Assembly (NCBI GenBank): GCA_963556195.1
Contig: OY744533.1
Location: forward strand, 44,473,413-44,537,412
Direction of reading: 5' to 3'
Source: Sepiola atlantica
Lineage: Eukaryota; Mollusca; Cephalopoda; Sepiida; Sepiolidae
DNA: 64,000 bases
The position numbers and the translations under genes are program-made. This document shows, one piece after another, positions 55,412 to 64,000 of the stretch (position 1 is the first letter of the stretch; each line of letters begins with the position of its first letter). The notes under the pieces are model-generated. The model did no database searches. It saw only the letters and a program-made list of their open reading frames with translations, and was not told the DNA's origin.

Positions 55412-56782
55412 GTAAGTAAAACAAACACTTCAATATTATTTTTATCTTATTAACAGAACCCTTTTGTACTTGCAATTTACTACTACTACTACTACTAATA
55501 ATAATAATAATAATAACAGAAGGAGGAGTGGGTAAAAAAAGAACTGGACTCCTAAAATTTAGATTCCTGACTCAACTTATCACCTGAGATGCGGAGATAT
55601 TAAAAGAAAAAAATAACCTTCTACAAAAATTGCTGACTTCAAATTCCATGACTCAAAAGTGATGAATCAGTGGCAAAAGAAAAGAAATGACTTTGGAGTT
55701 TGTTTTACAGGCTTTTTTTTTTTTTTTCTGGGCTAAAAATGTATGTCTTGAAATATGTATTTTAAAATCCTGAAATCAGCATTCCAAGACATTGAAATGT
55801 TCATATTTTATAGAATGACTTTTTTTTTTCTTATACAAAAACCCTGACTCTTGCACAGGTTCCTCACTTTCAGCTCACCAGACTCCCCACCTCTGACTAT
55901 TCAAGCTTTTCCTTATGCTGCATTGCATTGTGGGGGGGAGGAAACTCGACTGGTCTAACATTTGTTTGCTTTCATTTTAATTTCTCTTATGATCTAAAAA
56001 AAAAAATTTTTTAGAAGTCCATCGAAAAACTTCTCTTTTTTAGTTTGTGGACACATTTTGGCACATTATTTGCCAATGTTAAGTCTAAAAATGTATTTTC
56101 TTGAAATATGTATTTTAAAATTTCTAAAATCGACATGCCAAGTTAAGACATTAAAATGTTCATGTTTTATAGAGGAGTTATGATTTGATTTTGCCATTTT
56201 CGCCTAATTTGAAATAAAAATCTATTTCTGAAACGCATTTAAAACGTAAAAATGAATAAATGTATTTTACAGTCTATTTAAAATTTAACTTGGTACTAGT
56301 TTTATTTTTTTGTTCAAACTATTCAGTGAGAGCTTTAAAAAGGTTTTATTTCTATTTATAGATATGCGTATATGTTTATATATTTGTATGTACAAGATTC
56401 AAAACTAATTATGCGATGATCATGAATCTTGAAACAAAGCTGCAAGGTATAAGGGTGGGTAATCTGGGCTATATTTGATTTTGTAAATAGGGGGTGGCAG
56501 CTCTTCATGAAAATTCAAATACCTCTGATTTAAAAAAAAAAAAAAAAAAAAAAATTTAGTAGGCATTAGACATCAATTAATATTTCCCAAATTTCAGTTT
56601 CTTTGAAGTATTTTAAAGGGGTTTTAGGAGACATAATATGGGCACAACTTCCCATGTGAAAATTCAAATATTTTAAATTTGATTCAATCATTAGATACCA
56701 ATTAAGCATGTACTAAAGGGAAGTAACTTTAATTTTGTTATCAAAGAGTTACTTCCCTTATGTTGACTCATTTCTTGAGGAA

Positions 56783-56915
56783 TTTATATAAAGGAGAGTT
56801 GTGTGTCCAGAGAGGAACGGTGGGAGAAAACAGGAGATGGGGAAAGATAGAGATAAAAAGATAGAAGTTTTAATGCTACACTTTCGCCCCGGGCAACGCT
56901 GGGTATCCCTGCTAG
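56783..56915 (+). mobile_element. Helitron-like non-autonomous element, short
   Basis: 5' end TTTATATAAAGGAGAGTTG (TC changed to TT) followed by 'tgtgtccag' as in 54242-54515. The 3' end 'ccccgggcaacgctggg' plus 'tatccctgCTAG' is then followed by T. At 133 bp it consists of little more than the two ends. Confidence 0.6.
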
Positions 56916-56938
56916 TGTGTGTGTATATGTATGTATGT

Positions 56939-57156
56939 ATGGAAATTGAAAAAGGAAAATCAAAAAATATTATTTATGTATTCATCAACTTTCGTTTTTA
57001 TTATAAGACTTCCTCAGGATGATTGTCTGAAGAAAAAAACAAAAAGTGATTTTGTTTTTTTCTTCAGACAATCATCCTGAGGAAGTCTTATAATAAAAAC
57101 GAAACGTTGATGAATACATAAATAATATTTTTTGATTTTCCTTTTTCAATTTCCAT
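56939..57156. repeat. Near-perfect palindrome, ~106-bp arms, 5-base loop
   Basis: 56939-57044 and 57050-57156 are reverse complements with one or two mismatches ('caactttcg' against 'cgaaacgttg'). The loop is agtga. Arms include 'cttcctcaggatgattgtct'. No ends or ORF. It begins 24 bases after the Helitron-like element. As RNA it would be an almost perfect 106-bp stem. Confidence 0.95.
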
Positions 57157-57989
57157 TATGTCGGAACACTTTTTCCATTCTTTATCATATGTATGTGTGT
57201 GTGTGTATATATATATATATTATTTTGATTCTGACTGAACCAATAAGTGTCAAGTAAACCTTTTATTTTAATTCTATGGCAGTTTCATCAAAGACAACCA
57301 GACAAGGTCTGAATATTTCAGTTAAAAAGAATCTTCAGAAATAAAAAAAAAAAGCATTTACATTTACAAAATTGAAAGGACACAAAGCATACTTGCCTTT
57401 CATCAAAGAAGCCATGTTTGTTATTGAATTAAAATAAAAGGTTTACTTGAGACTGTTGTTGGTCCGGTTTGAATCAAAATTAATTTATTTTTGCTCTAGA
57501 GATACTTATTGGATAATTCAAAATGCTTTACTGGATCTAAAAAGTTGAAAATCTATTGAGCTAAATGTATCAAAGTTTGCTTTAGTTGAATTCTTACTAC
57601 ACAACCAAACTTTAATATATATATATATATTAATGGATCCTTAAGAACCCCTCCCACATTTTTATTTACTTAATTTAATTATTTTAAAACTGTTAATTAA
57701 CTTTATTCTTGAAATATTTTTTTCTGTCCCCCCCCCCCCCCCCCCAAAAAAAAAGAAAACAAACATTTAACTGATTCTTATTGAATTTGGAGAAGCATGC
57801 ATATTATGCATACAGAATTTGAGTGGCGACTTACTACCCTTTATGTAATGACACTGTAAAGGATGGTAAACCTCTACTCAAATTCTTTCCTCTTTCCAAT
57901 TGTACAAAGCATTTAAAATTAGGGGTTGTCCCTTTCTAGGGGGACAATAACTGTTAAAGAACCACTTTCAGATTAGTGAATGTTCACAG

Positions 57990-58090
57990 CAAAAACTCAT
58001 CTAGCTACAACCCACTGTAAATAACTTTCCTTCCTTCCTCTGTGTACCTAGAACTAAACGGAACTTCCATAAACACAATTTGATAATAGG
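57990..58090 (+). mobile_element. LINE ORF2 C-terminal fragment
   Basis: 'ctacaaccca...tttccttccttcctctgtgtacc' then 'aaacggaacttccataaacac' parallels 14960-15045 in the LINE at 13.6 kb (TTTVDNFHFSLCVPKSKRNF). It breaks off before the SFFPRTIRLWN block. The 105-codon frame that follows at 58080-58397 has no recognised domain and is Lys/Ile-rich. Confidence 0.55.
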
Positions 58091-58992
58091 GCAAAATGTT
58101 TTTAATTCACTAAAGTTTTCAACCTGGATTCTTTTTGTTAAAGACAATTTAAAAACCTATATCAAGCCTACCATATGTCCCTTTTTCGGTAAGATGGGAC
58201 TGTTTTTATATGCCCAGAAACACGATATCGTGCACATTAAGTTGAAAAACACTGACATAAAAAATAGTAACCTGACTTTAAGTAACCTAGAAAAAAAACT
58301 ATTAATAACACAAGAGAAAGAATTGTACATTTATAAAGAGAAGATACATTTTTGTTTACATCCAAATTTTATCAAAATAATAAAAATAAATAATTGAGCT
58401 ATCACTAGCTAGGCATATATGAAAAACGCAGTTACACAGGCGAAAATTCCAGTTCCAATGAATTAACCGGAAAACTCTGATATACTTATTTATCAGACAA
58501 AAATAGATATATATACCAAAATTTATCAAGAATTATCAAGTAGAATTTTAATTAAAAATCAAAATAAGTTTTAACGTATTTTATGAATCCGCCTTTAATT
58601 AGAGGGAAAAACACGTAAACCAGGTGTACATAACTCAGTTTGTTATATAAACAAGTAATAAATGAATGGCGGTCGGCGAAATACGATAAAACTGATTTTT
58701 AATTAAAATTCTACTCGATAATTTTTCGAAATTTTTGGTAAGGATACTTATTTTTGCCTGATACATAAGTATAAACAATAGTTTTATTTGGAAACGATTT
58801 TTACATATGTGCAATCACTGAAGGGAATTTCACTATATTTATCCATTTTCGCACACTAAGCTGCCTGTTTTGTGATATCTATTTTTAAGCATTTCACTAT
58901 TTAAATAGTAACTCTTGTAAACCTTTGTTTACAATCTTAGATGAAGCTGGTCAATGTTGAGAACATTGTATGAAATTTGGTTCTTTTATGAG

Positions 58993-59048
58993 CCATAGTT
59001 TTTGGTCTATCCTGGCTATATAGAGCCAGGATAGACCAAAAACTATGG
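58993..59048. repeat. Perfect inverted repeat, 25-bp arms, 6-base loop
   Basis: 58993-59017 (ccatagtttttggtctatcc...) and 59024-59048 are exact reverse complements around atatag. This resembles a precursor-like hairpin, but there is no supporting evidence of expression. Confidence 0.92.
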
Positions 59049-59504
59049 TGTTCATTTTCATGATTTCTGTATAATTTGTCACTTAAAAAAATTATTTGTA
59101 TCATGAATAGGAAAATAAATTAATGCAAAAGTTATCCCTCACTTTATGACTAAGAAAAAAAAAAGAAATTAATTACAATTTTATTATGGTAAATCTAATG
59201 TAGATTCATTATTGAACTGATATCCTTGTTATAAATTTAGTTATTTATTCATTCAAATTATTTTTTTTAATGGTCAAATTTATATTTGGTTGAAGAAATC
59301 TATAATTTTTTTTTTTTTTTAAGAGAACAGAAGTGATTGTGCTGATGAGAAAATCCAGCAAGCTTAAATAATGTTTAATTGTCAAATTTATTTTAGCAAA
59401 CTCTAAAACTTGCTGCTTGGAATTAAGTTTGAAAGCGAAGTAACTGATTGTACCCCCCCCCCTCTTTTCCTAATAATGTTAGTGTTTGCTAACAGTTAAC
59501 ATAT

Positions 59505-59560
59505 AGCATGCATCATCATATTTGGTTTAACATGTCTTTTACATGCTGGCATGCGTTGCA
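59505..59560 (-). repeat. LINE 3' terminal motif, minus strand
   Basis: 'catcatcatatttggtttaac' followed by 'ttttacatgctggcatgcg' is the reverse of the LINE 3' terminus seen at 51800-51850 and 63120-63170. Only the last ~55 bp are present. Confidence 0.55.
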
Positions 59561-60344
59561 CTAAAAACATCTTTCTGGTAGAAATGTATCGACTGCCCTG
59601 TGTGTTTATTAATTTATAGTATAAATTTATATTCAGTTTTAACCAAAATTGGAATTCTCATTTGTCAACCTATTTTGACAATGAACTTTTTCTTTTTCTG
59701 TGGACTTTTAGAAGCTTTTAGTTTCTTTCATTCTGGCTTTTTATTGGACTTGTGCACATACCATTCCGATTGCTTACTGCTGCTACACTGAACGCTTTAA
59801 AGTTTCAGAAATAGTTTTATTCTTCTAAAATGTTTTTATTGTGAAAGTTGAATTACTAACCAGCAGAACTTCGGAGTCTGAGCAAATTCATTTTTTTAGG
59901 AATCAGAGTTTTAAAATTTCCAAAGTCAAGCATCCAAGTAATCAACTCTGCAGCCTCGTTTTCATTATGTATCACTTGAAAAAAAAAAATTAATTTTTAA
60001 ATTTTTAAAGATTTTTTTCATTAAAAACAAACAAAACGTTGAATTCAGAGATTTTTAAAATATACTCGACCTCCTTTAAAAGCAAAACATAAATAATATA
60101 TAGTATGTATAAATGATTACTAGTGGAAAATTTCTTGGGTCGGAGCTGTAATTTTAAAAATTTCAGGCATTGAAGACGAGCATTTGAACTACCAACTCAA
60201 CATTCCTGATAACCAAATTTAACGTTTTTTTTGTTTTTTTTTTGTGGAATCTGGTCTATATAAGCATTGTATCATGGATAATGTTTTGTTTGAAATTTAA
60301 TAAAAGGTAAATGAATCTTCTGCAGATTAAAAAATATACACTTA

Positions 60345-60765
60345 CTATCTGTACCTATCTGGTATTGCCCGGGATGCAGTGAAGTCATTTTCGTTTTTGT
60401 TTGCGCATTTTTTTAAAACTCACACAGAAAAGAAATAAAATTCAGTTGTAACTCTTATATATTCTAATTAAAATGAGTTATTCCCCTTGCTGATTTTGAT
60501 TTTTCAGTTATTATTGAAATAGGTTTCATATTATCAGTCGTCTGGGCTAGACTATGTAATTAAAAAAATAAGCTTTAGCGAAGTACGTTATTGCTAGTAA
60601 CATGGAACAACAATGACTAATGAAAATGGGTTACTCAAAAGCAGTTTGATTTGTCAGCTTAAATGCTATTTGTGTCTGACTTTGAAAATCCAACAAGATA
60701 ACTTTTTGTTAGGAGATTCGATTTAAATTAAAATCTTATTCATACATTGATGAGAAGTAAAACTT
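60345..60765 (-). mobile_element. Helitron-like repeat, minus strand, second copy
   Basis: The plus strand starts 'tatctgtacctatctggt' and 'attgcccggga', the reverse of a degraded ...GGCAA..CCGGGT...CTAG end. The body matches 19440-19760 in order: 'aaataaa', 'taactctta', 'aacatgg(a/t)a(c/a)', 'ttgatttgtcagcttaaatg' and 'gtctgacttt'. Both copies lack an identified 5' end. Confidence 0.5.
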
Positions 60766-61429
60766 TGAAGTAACACTTGTAGTAGTTCTCTGTGCGTTCC
60801 ATGCTTATGATCCTCATTGAGAATCTATTATGAAAAAGACAATCGATTCAGCTGGAGAGATATGGCTTGTCAACCTTCACTTGCGAGCAGGACACTAAAA
60901 AGACAAAGACAAGTAAGAAACAAAAATAGAATTAAAAAAAAATATTATTCTCATCTTGGTTTTTATATACATAACATTTCGCATGATGTAATCTTCGACC
61001 TGATTCCGATGGAATTTTGAACTGAACCCTTTATTTAATCCATGTGGGTGAATTATTCTTGTTCTATCAACCATTTCCAGGTGGAAGTGTTCATTTTATG
61101 CTGTTCTTAGTTATCGCCTGCAGTAACGATTGAACCATGAACTTCCAGAAGACAGTCATTTAAAACTGATAATTAACCAATGCCATTACTTGTTATACCA
61201 CATGTCTGTGGACAATTCTAGTATGTCTGTGTGAAAACTATCTACTTTAGGATAAGATTTGACATATACTAACAATTAGGCTGTGATCGTCATTGTCCCT
61301 ACTACTCGTAAATGTATAACTGCAATGCTTCAAATAAATAGTGTGACATGCTTATGGTAATTTATGAACGAGGATTTAAAGAAAGAAAAGAAACTTAATA
61401 AAATTAATATTACGATTGAAGAAAAGCTA

Positions 61430-62200
61430 GTTACGCACGCGAAGCGGGTACAACACAGTAGCTTCTTTCGCTATGTCTTAATGTGTATGTGTGTTCGTAT
61501 AGCAGAGAGAGAGATGAGGTAAAATAACAAGGGGCGTGGCTTCGATGCTTATCAGCAGGTTGTTTGCTTTCTTTTCTTTTCATCGTGGACTACCTGGAAC
61601 TGAGGGGAAGCAAGGACGAGTGACTGATCTCATGAGGTGAAAGAAGAGGGAGAAGAGATGAAGAAACTGGATGACTTGAGCAGACAAATTTGTATTTTTG
61701 GCGGGTGGATCTGTCTTTTTGTTGATAATCGGGCGGAGAATGCTGAATCGATAGGACGTACAGAGTCGGGCAGTTAGTGTGGATTGATATGATAGTAAGA
61801 AAAATAATGTCAGATCGGTAGGACATACCGAGTCGAGCGGAACAGGTCGGATTTAATAAGATGGACAAAAGATCGAAGACCATTGGCATAGTGGAAAGTG
61901 TCGTTTGTAGGATCTTGGATTTCGGACATGGATATTGATATAAAAAAAGTAAAATGGTTTAATGATTTAATATTTGTTGATACGATGAAGAAAAACAATA
62001 TTGTAAGAAAAGAATTATGATTTGAATTTACTGGAAAGTTCAAAGAGATAAGTGACCTTTATTGTTGTTTGGAACTAATTTGAAGGAACATTTTATTCTC
62101 GCTTGCTTTGGATTATTTTATTTGTTTTGTCATTTCTTTCGTTGCTACAATAAATATATTTGCTCGTTTCATGACCATTGTTTTTTGTTGATATATATTT
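61430..62200 (+). mobile_element. Candidate solo LTR or retroelement 3' region
   Basis: A relatively GC-rich, purine-rich block (61500-61900) followed by AT-rich DNA and an AATAAATA signal at 62151 with T/G-rich sequence after it. 'gatcggtaggacataccgagtcg' at 61814-61836 echoes 'gaatcgataggacgtacagagtcg' at 61745-61768. No coding domain, no second copy and no clear ends, so the class is a guess. Confidence 0.3.
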
Positions 62201-62469
62201 TTTCCAATTATTTCATCCTTTTGTTGTTCCCCTGTTAAAAATAGCATTAGAATTCAGGAAATTCCCTCATCAAGCCAAAGCTTCCCGGTACAAGATATAA
62301 ATAATTTGTTACATCCGGACCATATGACGACATAATATCAGTCTTGTCTGGGTCATGACAATAGCATTATGGTGTACATCATTAAAGCCATCAATATGGT
62401 TTCAATATGTTCATATTTGAAGGATTTTTAAGAGCAACTCGACTCCAAACGCATCTTGTCTGAGTCCTA

Positions 62470-62785
62470 TGCAAAACATGACCAAGAACTGTGTATCTCA
62501 TTCCATGTAAATGTGGAAAAATATACAAAGTTGAGATCTAATGCTTATTAAAAGTAAGCTGGATAAATATCAGAAAGATGTAATATGTAGAAATTGAAAA
62601 ATCTGATATGACTGACCACATATGGAGGGGAAAAAGAAACCCATCTTCCTTTGTGGGACAAAGTAACTATTATAGACAGAAGAATGGTGGAGAGTAAGAT
62701 GTCTGAAACAGCACATATGTTGGCTGACAATGGCCTCCTCCTAACTAGATCTAGAATGCAATCTGGGAACCAATAATTATGAAAG
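62470..62785 (+). mobile_element. Penelope-like element, GIY-YIG endonuclease fragment
   Basis: The plus strand gives YLIPCKCGKIYKVE (the GIY-YIG entry, family: Y.IpC.CG..YIGeT), then KLDKYQKDVICRNIEKSDMT, DHIWRGKRN and, after a shift, LPLWDKVTIIDR...ETAHMLADNGLL. This order (NIEKSAvAdHvw, LWD.vtIiDr) marks Penelope-like retroelement C-termini. The 'YIG' triad is degraded to YKVE. It is directly followed by a LINE tail. Confidence 0.75.
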
Positions 62786-63180
62786 TGAAACCAGCGAGCG
62801 TTGAGGAAATACGTTGCATGGAGATAAATGATATAAGAATAATACAATGGATGTATAATGTGAGGCTTAAAGACAGGCTTAAATCTGATGACCCCCTCAG
62901 ACGAAGATTAAATCTGGACAGTATGGGGAGATATGTGCAGAACAAGGGATTTTGATGCTCTGACCACGTTGAAAGAATGGATGAGAGTTCTCGAGTTAGT
63001 AGATGTAGAACAGTTTAGGTAGTTGGTCCAGTTCACAAGGATAATATGGGAGGAAGTGATAAAAATGGACTTAATGGAAATAAAGACCTGGCCAGAGATA
63101 GGTTAATTTGGAAGTCAATTTCTTAAGCCGTCCAACACATGTCGGCATGTAAAACACTGATTAGAACACAATATGACTAA
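62786..63180 (+). mobile_element. LINE 3' fragment (VERMDESS type)
   Basis: Plus strand: EEIRCMEINDIRIIQWMYNV, RLKDRLKSDDPLRRRLNLD, then after a shift HVERMDESSRVSRCRTV and KDLARDRLIWKSIS. It ends 'gtccaacacatgtcggcatg' plus 'taaaacactgattagaacac' and an 'aatatgac' remnant. It is the sister of the copies at 18.8, 41.9 and 51.4 kb. The upstream RT is absent; the junction with the Penelope-like fragment is abrupt. Confidence 0.8.
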
Positions 63181-64000
63181 AAATTGATAGTAATACTACA
63201 CGTTTAGACAAGATCAGGTTTAAAGCTCCCGAAATTCATACTAGAATTGTACACATGGACCTATGACGTAACAGCTGAAAGTGTTGGTTAACAATCCGTT
63301 CTAAGTGACAGTCTTCTTGAGGTTGAAGTTTCAATTCTTATTCCAGGTGATAACTAAAAATAACATAAAATAACACTTATACTCTGTCATGGGTGACAGA
63401 ATGAGAACAATATGCCCCCATGGATTAAGTAACGGTTCAGTTCAGTATTCTGTCCAGGTTCTTAAGTTGGACTAAAACATTCTCATTCAAAAGGATGCAC
63501 CAAAAGGTCAAAGGTTATATCAATCGAAATGTTGTGAATGTAACAACCAAGATGAGAATAAGTCTGGATAATCAAAATTATCATCATCTCAAATTCCGAA
63601 GCACAAAACTAGAACTAATTTATTCCTTTTTATACTAAAACCGAATTAATTTCTTACCCTCTTAATAGCAATAACAAAATCATTTCTAATGTATATAAAA
63701 AAAATTAAGACTGCTTTGTTTTTATTTTATTTTGCTTATTTTTGTAATTTTAATTTCTTTCCTACAAAAAGTTTCTAATTGGCCTTCTTAAGTGTTTCAT
63801 GACTTTAAAACATTTTTAATGCACAAATAAATTTTACTAGTCGAAAAAAAAGAAAAATGAAATAATATTGTATAAAGACTAATGTTACTTTTAGAATTAC
63901 TTGTAAGAAAAACTTATATTTCTAAGAACCCCACTCCCGAGTAGAGAAAAAAACAAACTAGCTTAATATATCACTTATATTCAGACATTTTGATCACTTT
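63181..64000. other. No gene recognised
   Basis: AT-rich non-coding sequence, presumably still within TMED intron 2. No repeat with a second copy in the window and no open frame of note. Confidence 0.5.

Larger units (their letters stand above)
55412..64000 (+). other. Intron 2 of the TMED gene, partial (at least 8.6 kb)
   Basis: Starts GTAAGT. No sequence encoding the conserved helix that starts the last TMED exon was seen before the window ends. A (CTA)n/(ATA)n microsatellite lies at 55480-55517. Other contents are listed separately. The stretches 55.5-56.7, 57.2-57.9, 58.4-58.9 and 59.6-60.3 kb hold no gene or repeat that I recognise. Confidence 0.75.

Noticed and set aside
58080..58397. 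105-codon open frame
   Set aside because: Lys/Ile/Asn-rich composition expected of AT-rich DNA, no domain, and it starts inside a LINE fragment.
55412..64000. Last TMED exon within the window
   Set aside because: I looked for the conserved helix that starts the final exon and the membrane anchor on the plus strand and found neither; it must lie beyond 64000.
1..64000. CRISPR arrays, operons, prophage or bacterial insertion sequences
   Set aside because: Nothing of the kind is present; introns, LINEs, BEL/Pao, mariner and SINEs mark the DNA as animal nuclear.

Overview
This window looks like animal nuclear DNA: AT-rich, very low gene density, GT-AG introns, and densely layered with degenerate transposons. 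Several LINE 3' ends finish in a paired 'ccaacacatg...catgtaaaac' motif followed by ATG/ATT runs. From memory that resembles the tails of cephalopod LINEs, so a mollusc and probably a cephalopod is my best guess. It is inference only, and the common octopus tRNA-SINE was not seen.

Only one host gene is well supported. It is a p24-family cargo receptor of the TMED7/TMED3 (p24-gamma) type on the + strand. Coding exon 1 is 37553-37747, coding exon 2 is 55163-55411, both phase 0 with consensus splice sites. Intron 1 is about 17.4 kb and the last exon (coiled coil, membrane anchor, tail) is not in the window. A promoter-like stretch with an octamer and an ETS motif lies about 350 bp upstream. A second host-derived sequence at 33.7-34.1 kb is a frameshifted fragment of a ubiquitin C-terminal hydrolase (UCHL1/UCHL3 type).

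Region by region: 0-9 kb is non-coding apart from two copies of a ~500 bp LTR family (LTR-A), a LINE tail and inverted repeats. 9.8-17.9 kb is a LINE graveyard in which one LINE is split by a 1.65 kb TG...CA element with a 4-bp target duplication. 18.4-19.8 kb carries LINE tails and a Helitron-like end. 20.6-25.5 kb is a dead BEL/Pao retrotransposon containing nested insertions: an LTR-A copy with its own ~1 kb insert bearing a U2-snRNA-like leader, a 237 bp solo LTR with a perfect 5-bp duplication, a 5S-rRNA-derived SINE with a 15-bp duplication, and a LINE tail. 26-31.6 kb holds a P-element-like transposase relic, a mariner relic and a gypsy-type integrase with only two in-frame stops. 35-39 kb is rich in foldback repeats.

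Intron 1 of the TMED gene contains further inverted repeats: a ~0.8 kb palindrome at 49.06-49.86 kb and a head-to-head pair of U2-like repeats 0.9 kb apart. A 218 bp near-perfect palindrome lies in intron 2 (56.9 kb). If transcribed, these would fold into long double-stranded RNA. Intron 1 also has a tRNA-SINE, a second mariner, a TIR element, LINE tails and Helitron-like elements. The 3' end has a Penelope-like GIY-YIG fragment joined to a LINE tail. Nothing here forms an operon-like system; the interest lies in the mobile-element biology and in the snRNA- and 5S-derived retroelements.
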